DNA of 64,000 bases from Rotaria sordida (lineage: Eukaryota; Rotifera; Eurotatoria; Philodinida; Philodinidae): positions 62,001 through 126,000 of the forward strand of contig CAJNOL010000337.1 in assembly GCA_905250125.1 (NCBI GenBank), in the 5' to 3' direction. How positions within the stretch are numbered: position 1 is the first letter of the stretch; every line of letters begins with the position of its first letter. Positions 37,601 through 50,000 of this stretch are shown here, piece by piece. The translations under genes and the position numbers were made by a program. Below the pieces are notes generated by a model. The model was given only the letters and a program-made list of their open reading frames with translations, made no database searches and was not told the origin of the DNA.

Positions 37601-38588
37601 TTATTATTTGTTATTTTACACCTATGATATTTTTTTGTTTTTTTTTAGAAACAAGTTTGTGTACGTGAAATAGCTGTTGATAGTTATGTTCAATTATTAA
37701 GAAAAATTCCACGACGATCAATAAGACGAGGTGCATTTCAAAAATTAAAAACTGATCTTTTATTTAATAAATCTTATCAATGGCGTATTATGTATATAAG
37801 AGTATGTCGACAAATACTTGTTCATTATTCAAAACGATTTTTTAAAGAAAATTTTCTTGATACAATTCTTTCAATTGAATATGATCCTGTTTTAAGTGTA
37901 AGTTTATAAAATAAAAAAAAAAAAAAAAAAAAAACGACTCTTAGTATATCGAAAATGAATTCAATTTCGAGTTTAACATTATTATTTTTTTAATGTTTTA
38001 TTCTAGGTTCGAATTCAATTAGTTCCATTACTTATTGAAATAAAATCTATTCTTCGTTTGCCAGCTGATAGTCAATCAATATTAAAAATAGAAACAATGA
38101 TGGAATATTTTCTTGCTGATAAAACATTAACATTACATGATCTTGCAAATAATGGTCTTTTACAATTAGATCAAATACGTTCATATAATATATTACCAGT
38201 ATTTTCAAATCATTCATCTGATGATAATAATGATAAAAAAAAAGAAAATGAAGAATATTCACTTGATGAAATTGATATATCATCACGTCGTTCATTAAGT
38301 AAATCAAATGATCAATATACAATATCAAAACGTCTTACAGATACATCAATATCAAATAAACAAACAACACCATTACGAAGTGCAAGATTATTAAAAACAT
38401 CATTGGATATTCCTCAACGAAAATCATCCTTACCTGCAGATACAAATAATGAAATGAAAGATAATAAAATTTCTTTAATAAAACAACGACGTCGACAAAC
38501 TTTTACTGATAATACAATGTCAACAACATCGTCACGTTTGTCCAATCAAACACCAACAAAGAAAAATTCCAAATGTAAGAATATTTGA
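28628..38588 (+). CDS. PPP4R4: Protein phosphatase 4 regulatory subunit 4 (HEAT-repeat)
   Basis: Fifteen exons: 28628-28708, 31267-31340, 32150-32252, 32326-32491, 32562-32635, 32709-32809, 32871-32978, 34279-34526, 34587-34648, 34707-34748, 34806-34925, 35022-35222, 37387-37569, 37649-37897 and 38007-38588. They give 797 residues; the human protein has 873. The N-terminus KTAEEIREHTIQEDLPP parallels human KTPEEIERLTVDEDLSD, and FRRILPIFK parallels LRRVLPKVR. HEAT-like helix pairs follow, then the SWR box and LIEIKSILRLPADSQ matching LPKVKSTLKIPADKH. The last exon is a Ser/Thr/Lys-rich disordered tail, as in the human protein. PPP4R4 binds the PP4 catalytic subunit in the cytoplasm. A strong GTAAGA donor lies 14 bases before the stop (38575). 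Introns 1, 2, 7 and 12 are long and repeat-bearing. Confidence 0.9.
29828..29975. repeat. Inverted repeat in PPP4R4 intron 1
   Basis: The tract at 29833-29866 (TTTCAACGAAAACGA, CATGTCTATCTCGAGA) is repeated inverted at 29932-29971 (TATCTCGAAAAAGATATG, TCGTTTTCGTTGAAA). Looser complementarity continues outward, so this may be the core of a larger decayed element of about 29735-30090. Confidence 0.5.
30251..30300 (+). repeat. 20-bp tandem repeat, 2.5 copies
   Basis: Two exact copies of ATGTACTTGAACTATGAAAA and a partial third (ATGTACTT), inside PPP4R4 intron 1. The flanking sequence also carries AAGTAC/GTACTT motifs at about 30215-30320. Confidence 0.85.
31374..32110. mobile_element. TTAA-flanked long-TIR element filling PPP4R4 intron 2
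   Basis: The ends begin GGCCTCACCCTCC at 31374 and, inverted, GGCCTTCCCCTC at 32110, each flanked by TTAA (31370-31373; 32111-32114). The inner arms pair about 31610-31710 with 31838-31950: ATTTTCGTTCCAA, TTTCTCGGTCC, ATATTTAAATTTTTTTT and GTTTGAAAGAGC are shared. Intron 2 is 809 bp and this element accounts for 737 of it. TTAA is the piggyBac target, though TA flanks nested in TTAA cannot be excluded. No transposase is present. Confidence 0.7.
33786..33826. repeat. 41-nt near-perfect palindrome in PPP4R4 intron 7
   Basis: TGTCAAACTTGAA at the left end is the exact reverse complement of the right end. The centre contains a further 14-nt palindrome, ACTTGAATTCAAGT. It can form a strong hairpin or cruciform. 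The surrounding sequence is not an extended inverted repeat. Confidence 0.75.
35223..37386. other. PPP4R4 intron 12 (2.2 kb), possible decayed DNA element
   Basis: No exon is supported inside. AAAAGTTTTGCATTAA at about 35437 and TAGAGACTC..CTCTTTCTAAC at about 35890 match both arms of the element at 20347-21295 in the expected opposite orientation, suggesting a diverged relative spanning roughly 35430-35980. The rest is AT-rich and unremarkable. Confidence 0.4.
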
Positions 38589-39484
38589 AAAGATTCTTTA
38601 TTATTATTTTGACACCCTATTATTTTTTTTTTATCACCTTAGGAAATAGAAGAAAAATTAACCTATTTAGTGCAATAAAACCATGAATGATCATTAGAAT
38701 TACTACACGGAATATGAGCAAAAGGAAAAACTTGTACTTGAAATGTTCTTTTTTTTTTCTCTAATTATTATCTATTGTATATGAAAATTGTAATAGCAAT
38801 AATAATGACTTCAAAAAACAGACAGTTGTGAAAATTGAAAACGAAATTTATTAAATCTAATATGCCGGGGATTTTGTTTTTGTTCTTTTTTTTTAATTTT
38901 TTTGTATTTAATTTTTTTTTTTTGTGTTTCACAGTAGTTGTGAGATATATATACGTGAGAAAAGAATGTGACTATCGTTTTATGTATGACTCTATTGTTT
39001 TATTCTTTATGAGCAATGCCTTTCTAACCTGCGTGACTGTGTTTTCTTTTATTCTTTTTTTTTTTGGTAAAATGCGTCGTTGGATTGCATGATCACTAGT
39101 TTTCTCCGTGATTATTATCGTTGACACCATTTTTTACTTTTTTTTTTAAATATTGCTCATAGCAATTAAGAAAAGAATAAGTGAACATGTATACATATCT
39201 ATATATGATCGAATAAAATTGATTGACGTCAAAAAAGATATAAATATACTTCTCTTACATTTAAAGGAAGATCAAAATAATGATAAAAATGGTGATTTTT
39301 TACAGGTAAGGCCATGTGAGACATACGATGATTTGTACAGAGACATTAAAAAAAAATCATCATTGCAGGTTACTCTTAACTGATGAATATTCAATAAAAA
39401 AAAAAATACTGGGCAGTTTTTGAGTATAAAAAGAAAAGAGAAAGACCTTACAAGACAATTTTTATTCTATGTTATAATTCAAAT
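38589..39484. other. Intergenic: PPP4R4 to SLC4
   Basis: 0.9 kb, T-rich around 38880-38930 and 39050-39065. An acceptor-like TTATCACCTTAG at 38631-38642 could follow the donor inside the last PPP4R4 exon; splicing there would create an immediate TGA, so the protein changes little. An ORF at 39153-39383 has no recognisable domain and is not annotated. Confidence 0.5.
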
Positions 39485-41057
39485 ATGGATTCTGGACATG
39501 GTTTAAATGTATATTTAAGTCCAAAGCCGTATGGTAAGTATTTCTGTTTATGAAATATTGAATCTAATTTATAAATGTATGAGTGAAGACAAAAAGAGAA
39601 AAATTATTTTAAAACTGGACACGAAAAGATTTATTTATTCTTAGAAAAAAAGTCAATAGGTTCGATCAATAGCATAAAATTGTTAGGTTTCTTTTTTTGA
39701 CAACTACGTACTTAAAAAACAAATCGATTTTTATGAATAAGAAATAGCAAACGAACAAATATAATTGACAAACTACTATCAATTTACATGTCCTTCAAAA
39801 GATGAATTTTACGTTGTCATGGAAATTATTCAAATTATCGAATTCTAATCGTTTTTTTTTTCAAAACTACTATATCAATATTTACAGGCAAAATATTTGA
39901 TGTATATTTTAGGTTATTTGGTTTCTTTCGCTTATGAGTTTTTGAGTGATTTTACTTTTTAATCGATCTATTTGACTATGCATTTTTTTTTCTATAAGAA
40001 CGATTCTGATCATATGTATATATATATACACATACTTAAATAGTGAAGGATATATATAGATGCATACTTAAATAGTCAAGTATTAACAAAAAGAAGTGAT
40101 GTTATACTCGTAGGCCTATTAAGAAATTTTTAGCACAAAAAATAATATAATTTGTATCATTTTGTGACAGGTGAGAAGCAACGCGATGTTTATCATGATA
40201 GTCTCATTAGGATTGATTAATCGATAATGTATATTAGTCAGTGACCTTGAAAAGGTGTTTTACTTATGATTTTTTTTTCCTTCCAATATATATATATATA
40301 CATTACTCTGATAATTGTATATAATAAAGAAATTCTATGAAAAGAATTTGCAAAGAAATATTTATTTATCGAAAAGTTGGTCTTTTATATAAATATATGT
40401 CAATATCTTAGCTTAGATTTCGTCCAATCTTGTACTGGACGAAGAAAATATATTAAAACGTAAATTAATATATAGAGAGATCAATGATAACATAAAAGTT
40501 TAATTAATAAATTAATATTATTTCAAGTAATACAATCATTTAATAATTTGAATAACAAAATAGACAATTTTCTATTAAAGTAATTCATATTATTGTTCTA
40601 TGATAATTTAATTAATTAAAATCTAAAATTAACATTGATCTATAGATAAATTCAAATATATAATATAAATTCACTAACAAATCTACAATATTTTTTAAAC
40701 GTAATCTTAGTTTGGATGTTGACATATAAATATGAATCGATGTGGTTAAGTTAAAAACATTTACCAAGAAAGTAAATGCTTATTCGATAAAGAAAATGTC
40801 GATAATAATTTGAATTCAATGTCAAAGACAAAAGCAAACTTTCAACAATAAAAAATAAGAAAAGCGCATCCTAAAGAAAAAGGACGCCTATTAACGCCTT
40901 GATATTATAACACATACGACCAAGATTTTTTTTTTACCTATATATACATAAAGCGGAAGATTATTTTTTATTTTCATTGGATAGAACTAAAAAGTACGAG
41001 AAATCATTCATACAGACTCTTAGCTCCTTCTTTTGATCAAATAAAAAACAAATTTGC

Positions 41058-41090
<33 letters not shown>

Positions 41091-44000
41091 TACATAATGG
41101 AGTAAGTATGTTATATTCATCATATTTCTTTTTATAGAAATACATACGACAGGTAAATTTGCATTTTATCGGGTGCTGTTAAAGATCACTAAATCATTTT
41201 TATGAACAAAAAAAAAATTGATTAGAAGTAGATAAATATAAGAAATATAGCAGCAGATTGTTGATTGCTTTTCAAAAATTGAGCATCAACGATAACAGGC
41301 GTAGAGGTATGTGATGTATCGAGAAATTCAATTATTAATTAATTAGTTTTTGTCTAAAAATATTTCAAATAATTTCCTTTTTTCTATAGACGGGGCAAAT
41401 CGACGGCATTCGGACACGGACACAGTGATGCAACAAATTCACCATCCCCGCACGATAGAGGTAAGGTAAGTTTCTAACTGAAAAAAAAAACTAACCCATC
41501 AAATTCTGTTCTTAACTTGTTTGTATTCCATCGTCTATATACGAAAATAAAAGAAAAACAATAGATTTTGAAAAAAACAAAAAATAAAAAACTAGATTAT
41601 TTATCTTCAAGGATAAGATGGGTGTGTAATTTTGCATACTCTCATCTCCCCCTCCCGTCCCTTCCATATGTTCTAAAACAATAAAAGAAAACTACGAGTT
41701 TAGTCAAGGACATAATAAATAATAAAGTCAGCTGCTTTTTTTATTCCATCGTTTGATTCTCATACCGAATGTTACCGCCGGTGGCAGCAAAAAGACATAG
41801 TATATTTCTTGGCCCTCAGGTATTAAACAAAAATAATATAATAGATAATCACAATTGAAAAACCAAGAAGGAAATACAAGACATAAAATGTACAATTTCC
41901 TCTATTTGATTTATTTTATAGCCTACTCGACATACATTCAATTTGGGCTTTGCTGAAAATGATGTACCACAATTATTTTGTCAATTGGATGTACTTCGTC
42001 GATCAGAAGAAGGAGTTGAATATGCTTATTGGAAAGAGAAAGCACGGTATTTAGAAAAAAAAAAAAGAGAAAACAATTAATTTTTTTTTGTATTTGAATT
42101 ATTTATTTATGTATTTTTTTGTTCATTTTAAGTTGGGTACGTTTTGAAGAAATAGCAGAAAATGTTCTTGGTCGTTGGTCAAAACCTCATGTAGCAACAT
42201 TGATGCAAACAGCTTTATCAGATTTAAAAAGTTTAGTAAATAATGGAATTATTCTTCTTAATGTTCAAGGAACTGATTTAACAGCAATTTCACGTATAAT
42301 TTTTAAAAAAATGTGTTTTTTTGTTTCTTAAATGAAAAAAAAAATTCTTTTTTTTTTTAGAAACAATTGGTCAAGCACTTATTGATTCGAATTATATTGA
42401 TGATGTAGATAAAGCTCAAAAAATTGTTTGGATTCTTGGTTTACCACATTTTCATCATCATGAAAAACGTTCTGTTATGAAAACTGCAAGTTCAGTTAGT
42501 TTAAGTAAACAAGGTCTTCATCAAAGTCCAAGTTTTATTATTAATCATCTTTCACGACGAGGTTTATATAAAATGATTTCTTCAATTTATGTATTTTGTT
42601 TATTTATTTAAATAGATGATGAAGTTGATAATGCACAAGATATGTCAGCACTACATTTAATTAGTAAACCATCAACTCAAGATATGTTATTAGCCGAACA
42701 TAGTGAAACAAATGGTACGCCAGAACGATCGGCCAAGGTAAAGTAAAAATAATGAATTTTAAAATCTTAATTTTTTCATATACAATATTAGTTAAGACAT
42801 ACGAAAAATTGTTGTAAATCTCAGAGGAAAAGAATTAAATCAATTTATTGTTTCAGATAATCTTTGATTAAAATATTCAATTACTATCATTTCATGTATT
42901 CACTATTTTTCTTTAGTCACTTATGTTCAACAAAATTTCATTGATTGTATTAGTTGTTAATCACTGTATTGAGTACTGTAACCAATATGATGAAGTTTTT
43001 TAATTAAAGATTATTTGAAACAAAAACTTAATTAACACTATCTGATGCGCTTTTATCTACCAGAAGCACTACTATTGATATACCCACGTGAGGGAATCTA
43101 TCCAGCTGCCTTCTTTCGATTTCAAGGATTGTTTTTTTTGTCTATAGATACTACATAGTGTTCTAATAAAAATCTTAAAAGGAATTCGTTGAGAGAGATA
43201 TGAGATTATTAAGGCATAGGTCCTTTTCAATGAAGAGTGTATAGTGACGGACAAAAGTTTAGAGTGGCTGCATGGTGAAGTTTTCTTCTTGATGGTAATA
43301 GTTAGTAAGAATCTGAAAGAAGTGTTTGTATAGCTGAAAGGATTCTTTATCAGGATTGATAGGCTCGAAAATTTCAGCAGAACTGTTTGGATGAGAGTCT
43401 GCAGAAAACCAAGACTCTCAAAACCAGCTTTCTGGCTTTCATTCGAAGCTTTTGGAAAAAGATTTTATTCGATAGAGCAAGATGAGGTGTCTTCGACTTC
43501 CCATGGCCTTTCTTTATCGAACCGCATTCAATTTACAGAAAGCCTCAAAGTGTCAGACATAGCAAACACATTGAAATTTTCAATAAAAGGACGAGAAAAA
43601 TACTTCGTTAATCTTCTGTAAATTGAATGCGATTCGATGAATAAAAGTCATGAAGAGATCGAAGATATCTCATTTTGCTCTATCAAATAAAACCTTTTCC
43701 AAAAGGCTTCGAATAAAAGTCAGAAAGCTGGTTTGAGGAATCTTGACTTTTCGCAAACCCTTGTTTAATCCTTTGAGTACAGGATTATTTTTATATAATA
43801 AAAATTTTTATAATTTCAAATTAACATTTATTTTGCAAAAAATATCACAAAGTACATGAATTAAAATACTTGTAGAGTGTGATAGTCTTTAAAACAATCC
43901 ATAAGACACAATCCTACATCACATTCAATGCATTCATACGAAGTATCTCTTCTTAATCTGGCTCTTCTCACAGTATTGGCACAAACGTAACATTTTCTTC

Positions 44001-47000
44001 TTGGATTTAGTTGAGTCGCTGTTGATTCAATGCACGAAGGAAAATGTTATCAAATATGATCAATTGATCAGAACCTTTACTATAGATAATACTCTTGAAT
44101 GACTGCATTAATATGAAAAATCCTGTTGATAACGATTATTCTTTCTTGGGAAATGTTGTCCAAATGACTTATGTTCTAATTCATTGAATCACATAGTGGT
44201 CGATAGAAATATTAGGGAACAACCAATATTCATCACTAGGTATAGATAGTCTTAACCGTACAAATATCCTAAACGCAAATATTCATGTAATTCATATCAT
44301 AAAATAATCAAAGGATCATGTTTTCTAAAGTTCCTCAGACCCTAAACTATCGGGACGCGAATTCGCATCGCCGGTATTCAAAAGATTAAGCAGTTTTGTA
44401 GCAGTATTCGAACCTACCAATCTTAAGAGAGAATCCTTTTCTTTACACAAATATTTTTTCAGATTCTTGCTAGCTATTATCGTTGAGAAGAAAAACTTCA
44501 AAATACAGCTGCTCTAAACTTTTGTTCGTCATTATATACAACATGCATTTTTTTCGAAAGTCTTATATCTCGAAAAGACTTCATTCAACACTTCTGATTT
44601 TTTTTTTTATGAAACTTAGTCTAGTTGAATTTTTCGACAATCTTTAGCTCTAGATAAATATACAAATTAAAAATGCAATAGCTTGGTCAAATCTCAATAG
44701 GAAGTGAGATGTTTTTAGAGTTTTTATAAGAACATTATGCAGTATCTAAATGCAAAAATTATTGAAATCATTCATCAATAGTTAAAATTCGATAAAAATC
44801 TTATTAAAAATTTTTTGATTAAAAAATATAAGAATATAAAAATGATATTTACACTAATCTATTAAATGCATGAAAAAATAAGAAAAAATAAATTATGAGA
44901 TACGAACCGATCTTTTTTATTTAAATATACTTCATCATTTAGGATTATAATGTAAAATTACAACGAAAATTAAGTCGTAAAACTGAAGGTGCATCTATAT
45001 TAATATGTCCAATTGATTTTGTTCGTGAATCAGCAATTGTATTTGTACGTCTTGAAAATGCTATTGAATTATTAGGAATGCTTGAAATAAAACTTTATTC
45101 ACGTTTCGTTGTTCTTTTAATTGGACCTGAAGAAAATGAAAAACAATTATTACAAGTTGGACGAACAGTGGCAACAATATTAACTGATGATATATGTAGA
45201 GAATTTGCTTATACATCAAAAGATTCTCAAGGTATTTTGGATATGATGGATAGATTTATGCAAGATACATATGTTCTTCCACCATCGGAATGGGATCCAA
45301 CAATTCGTATTGAACCACCGTCACAATATATGAGCAAAGTAAGTTTATATAGGAAAGATTTTTTTTTTGTTTTGTTTTGTTTTAATTTTAATTTTTAGGA
45401 ACAACGACAAGCTCAAGTACCAACAGAAACAGTAGGACAAGTTGAGGAGATTGATTTAACTCCTCATACAGATCCAAATTTAAAAGCATCAAAAAGGTAA
45501 AAAATAAAATAAAAAAAATTTCCTATTGAATTATTATAATTGTTCTAGACCATTTCATGGTCTTTTCGTCGATATTAAAAATAAAATACCATTTTATATA
45601 TCTGATTTTACTGATTGTGCTAGTTTACAATGTATAGCAGCTACACTTTATTTATATCTTGTTTGTCTTTGTTCAGTTGTTGCTTTTGGTGGTATGCTTG
45701 GAACGGCAACAGAAAATTATATGGTAAAATATTCTTATCTTTCATTAAAAAAAAATCTCTTTATATGATGAACTTATTTATTAGAGAAAATAACTTAAAA
45801 TACTTGAAAAATATTCATTCATTTTGTAGATTCTATCAAAAGATGTTTTGCAAACAAGTTTATCTTATAGAGGAAAACATTTCTAAATGAAATAACATGT
45901 CCTCAAGATCTTTTCAACGAGCAACACTTATTGTATGATAAGTATACAAAGCTGTTGTCTGTTGTTTTTATAAAAATCTATATGAATTTCCTGTTTTTTT
46001 CATACTTTGAGGACTTTTGTATAATGAGTGTAGGTTAAACATCAGAAATGTGTTTTTGTCTCTATCAATTGAACTTGTTGACAAGATGTTTTTTTAATAG
46101 AATTCAGGAAATTTATTTTTGTGGTTTTACTGAAAGTTCTTTGACACAAGTCTGTTAATGGAAGTTTGATAAATACATCTCCTGATAGAATCAATTTTAC
46201 TTCGAAATCTACTTCTTTTGTTGTGCTACTATATGATAAAAGTTTATTAGAAAATGAGATAAATTTCGTATCAATTGAATTTTTTCGTTTGTTAAATAAT
46301 ATTATCGAATATGATTGTTAAAGATATTTAACTTCAATATTCTATTTTATTTATCTTAGGCTACAATGGAATGTATTCTTTCAGCTTCAATCAGTGGTAT
46401 TCTATATGCTTTATTTTCTGGTCAACCATTAAATATTCTTTCGGCAACTGGTCCTATGTTAATTTTAGAACGTATATTAAAACATATGTGCGGGTATGTT
46501 TAATAATTATTTATTTTATTTTTATAACTTAATTATAAAATATCGTTTTTATTTTTTATTATAGAGATTATCATCTTGATTTTCTTGAATTTCGTTTATG
46601 GATTGGTGTTTGGGTATTTGTACTTTTATTTATATTTGTTGTATTTAATTTAAGTTTTCTTGTTAAATATATAACACGTTTTACTGAAGATTGTTTTGCA
46701 TCATTAGTTGCAACAATATTTATTTATGATGCTATACGTGAAATTTTAAACATTCGTAAAACATATCCAATTAATTATGAACGAAATAGTATATTTAATT
46801 ATACATGTTCATGTGTAAATATAACTTCAATTCATAATAAAACAATAGTTCATGATACACATATGATAAATTATTTATTAAGTACAACAAATTTAAATCA
46901 AACATTTCAAAATGCATGTATAAACGTAGGTGGTTCTATAATTGGTCCAAAATGTTCACCACCTGTTTATTATGCTGATATATTCTTTTATTCTTTAATT

Positions 47001-50000
47001 TTATTTATGATTACATTTTCTATTTGTATGGGTTTACAAGAATTTCGTCATAGTAAATTTTTTCCATCAAAAGTAAAATAACAACATTTATATATATATA
47101 TATATATGAAATATTCTTTCTCTTATTAATAATTTAGATTCGAACTATTCTTGGAGATTTTTCTGTATTAATTGCTATAGTATTAATGTCAGGATGGGAT
47201 TCTTATTTACATTTAAATACACCAAAATTAAAAGTACCAAATGAATTAAAACCAACATTACCACATGAACGTGGATGGTTAATACCATTTTTTGGTAAAA
47301 ATCCTATATGGTCAATACCAATAGCAATTATTCCAGCATTAATAGCAACAATACTTATATTTATGGATCAACAAATAACAGCTGTTATTATAAATCGAAA
47401 AGAATTTAAATTAAAAGTAAATTAAAAACAAAAAAAAAAAAATGTTTTTTTTTCGTTGATTTATATAATTTGACATTTTTTTTTTTCTTGTTTCTCATTA
47501 GAAAAAACTTGGTTATCATCTTGATTTATTTGTTTTATCTCTTACAGTATTATTGCAATCATTACTTGGTTTACCATGGTTTGTAGCAGCTACAGTTTTA
47601 GCATTAACACATGTTAATGCATTAAAAATTATGAGTGAAAATACAGCACCAGGAGAAAAACCAAAATTTGAAGGCATTATGTAAGAAAGATCTTTTTTAT
47701 TTACAACAAAAAAATTTTATCCTTTTGCTTTTTAGTGAACAACGTGTTAGTGCACTTTTAATGGCTATTTTAACTGGTCTAAGTGTATTCTTCACTAATG
47801 TTTTAGCTGTATGTATTTAAAAAGTTATTGATTGTTAATGAACAAAAAAAAAAAAAAAACAAATCAGTAGAACACTTGACGTTACAACTCTTTTTTTTAG
47901 AAACATCTTCCCGATCTCTGAACACAGACGGTTAGTTTAAAGAGATCTCTTTCGCTTCATAGGTTAAGTTTCATATATACAATAAATACGATGATGGATA
48001 GTCAGCATGTTATACCATACAGTGAAATCATAATAGCAATCATTGTAAAAAGAAAAAAAAAGCAAAAGGTTTACAATTAGAAATTCAATGATCATAATAA
48101 TAAATACTAATTATTAAGCATGTATTTTTTAAGCATGATTCGCAGCATCTATTTGCATGACTAAAGATCTTGTTTTTTTTTTTACTATGCAGACATCTTC
48201 ATGATAAGAGGATTAGTGACACTCAAAGAATACTTATTTACATATAGTTATAATAGATTCATTATTATAGATCTAACGTTTGTCAAGCAAAAAGGAAGAA
48301 CTTCGAAATTATGTTAGTTTCATCAAATATTTTTTTTTCTCGATCTTAACGATAATAATAATTGAGATTATATTCGTATTTATCTTATGACATTGAAAGA
48401 GATAAAATGAATGTTTTGTTGTTCAAATAAAATAATATGTTATCATATTTTATTCAGCATAGGAATCGAAGGATAACATTCCATTATTGTATTACAAATA
48501 AACAATAGGTGTTTGCCGTTCCGAAGTTTTAAATTATCCTTCCGGAAGAGAAAATCTTGATAGAACAAAAAAAGTCCATTGATTTATATCTAACAAGAAT
48601 CTGACTAATGACTAAAAAAACAAAAATTATTTCTAATTTTGATTAAACAAATCTGGTTTTGTTTTTTTCCATTTCAGCATATCCCAATGCCTGTTCTTTA
48701 TGCTGTTTTCATGTTTATGGGTGTATCAGCTCTACGAAATATGCAAGTATGTAAATTTGAAATATTTTATTTATTTATTTATTTATTTATTTCATTAATA
48801 TTTTCAAAGATTTTTGATCGAGTTTTATTAATGTTTATGCCACAAAAACATCAACCTGATTATCCATATTTACGTCATGTACGTATAACACGTGTTCATT
48901 TATTTACGGCTATACAAGTTGTTTCACTTGCTGGTATGTTTGCTATAAAAAGTGTTAAATCAATCGCAATTGGTTTTCCAGTATTGGTAAATTTGAATTA
49001 ATTAATTAATTAAAAAAATCTTATTTTTGTTTTTCTTCTTAGGTACTTGCAACATGTTTTGTACGTAAATTAATGGATAAAATATTTACACAAGAAGAAC
49101 TTTTTTGGCTTGATGATATATTACCTGGTACTAAACTTGGTCGTGTTCGTCGTACATCAGCTGCTCGTCATGTTCATATGGAAAAAAAAAATAATGATGA
49201 TGATAATAATGAAACAATAACAGTAAATAGATTTTTATTTTTATCAACAAAAAAAAAAAAAAAAAACTAAACAAACAAAAAAAAAATATCATTTTCAGCC
49301 ACCAATTGTTAAATTTGACGTTGATATTAATCGAGATATAACAGGAAATAATCTACGAAGCATTGCAGAGGTCGGTTTTATTTTTATGATTTGAATGATG
49401 AACTAGAATATTTGATTTATTATGGCTTAAAAATTAATTATGCATGATATATTGTGATTATTTTTTTTCCTTTCATCTAGATTATAAAAGATACATCAAT
49501 GAAACAAGATTATATCAATGATGGTCATATGCCAACTAGTGATTCTGATCAATCACATGCTCCATTGATTGTTGTCACAGAAGCATTACCATCAGAGGAA
49601 TTAGAAGAAGAAGAAAAAACTGTAAAGGCATATATTATATTTCTTCGTTTTTCCTTTTTTTTTTTTGTTTTGAATTTTTAAACCAAAAACTGAAACTATG
49701 ATGCTCTTTTTATAAAGATGGGATAAAAAAAAAAAAAACCACACATAAACTTTGGTGATAGTAATATTTAATTCATTTAACCTATGCACATTATTGCTTG
49801 TAGGTCACATCACCAGAAATCAATAAGAATAAAAATAATCAATCACAAAAATCTTCGCATATACCAACGGTGACATTTGTTGCTGGTCATCCTGAAGATG
49901 ATTGAATATTGCTTGTAATATATATATATATTTATAATTTCGTGCTAATTCTGCTTCTTCTTTTGCTTAATATTTCTTATCTATTGTAATATAGAAAAGC

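Larger units (their letters stand above)
43244..44531. mobile_element. TA-flanked long-TIR element in SLC4 intron 7, host of a nested insertion
   Basis: Ends GTGACGGACAAAAGTTTAGAG at 43244 and, inverted, ATGACGAACAAAAGTTTAGAG at 44531, both flanked by TA (43242-43243; 44532-44533). The arms remain alignable for several hundred bases: TAGTAAGAATCTGAAA, AAAACCAGCTTTCTGGCTTT-like and CGCATTCAATTTACAGAA blocks. The right arm is interrupted by the 617-bp piggyBac remnant listed next; without it the element would be about 667 bp and nearly one long hairpin. Confidence 0.78.

Noticed and set aside
39153..39383. 76-codon frame upstream of SLC4
   Set aside because: No domain, weak codon character, and internal splice-like signals without a partner. 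It could be a 5' UTR exon but cannot be supported.
44395..44425. GGTTCGAATAC on the minus strand, resembling a tRNA B box
   Set aside because: No A box or cloverleaf around it. The same sequence belongs to the arm of the long-TIR element at 43244-44531.
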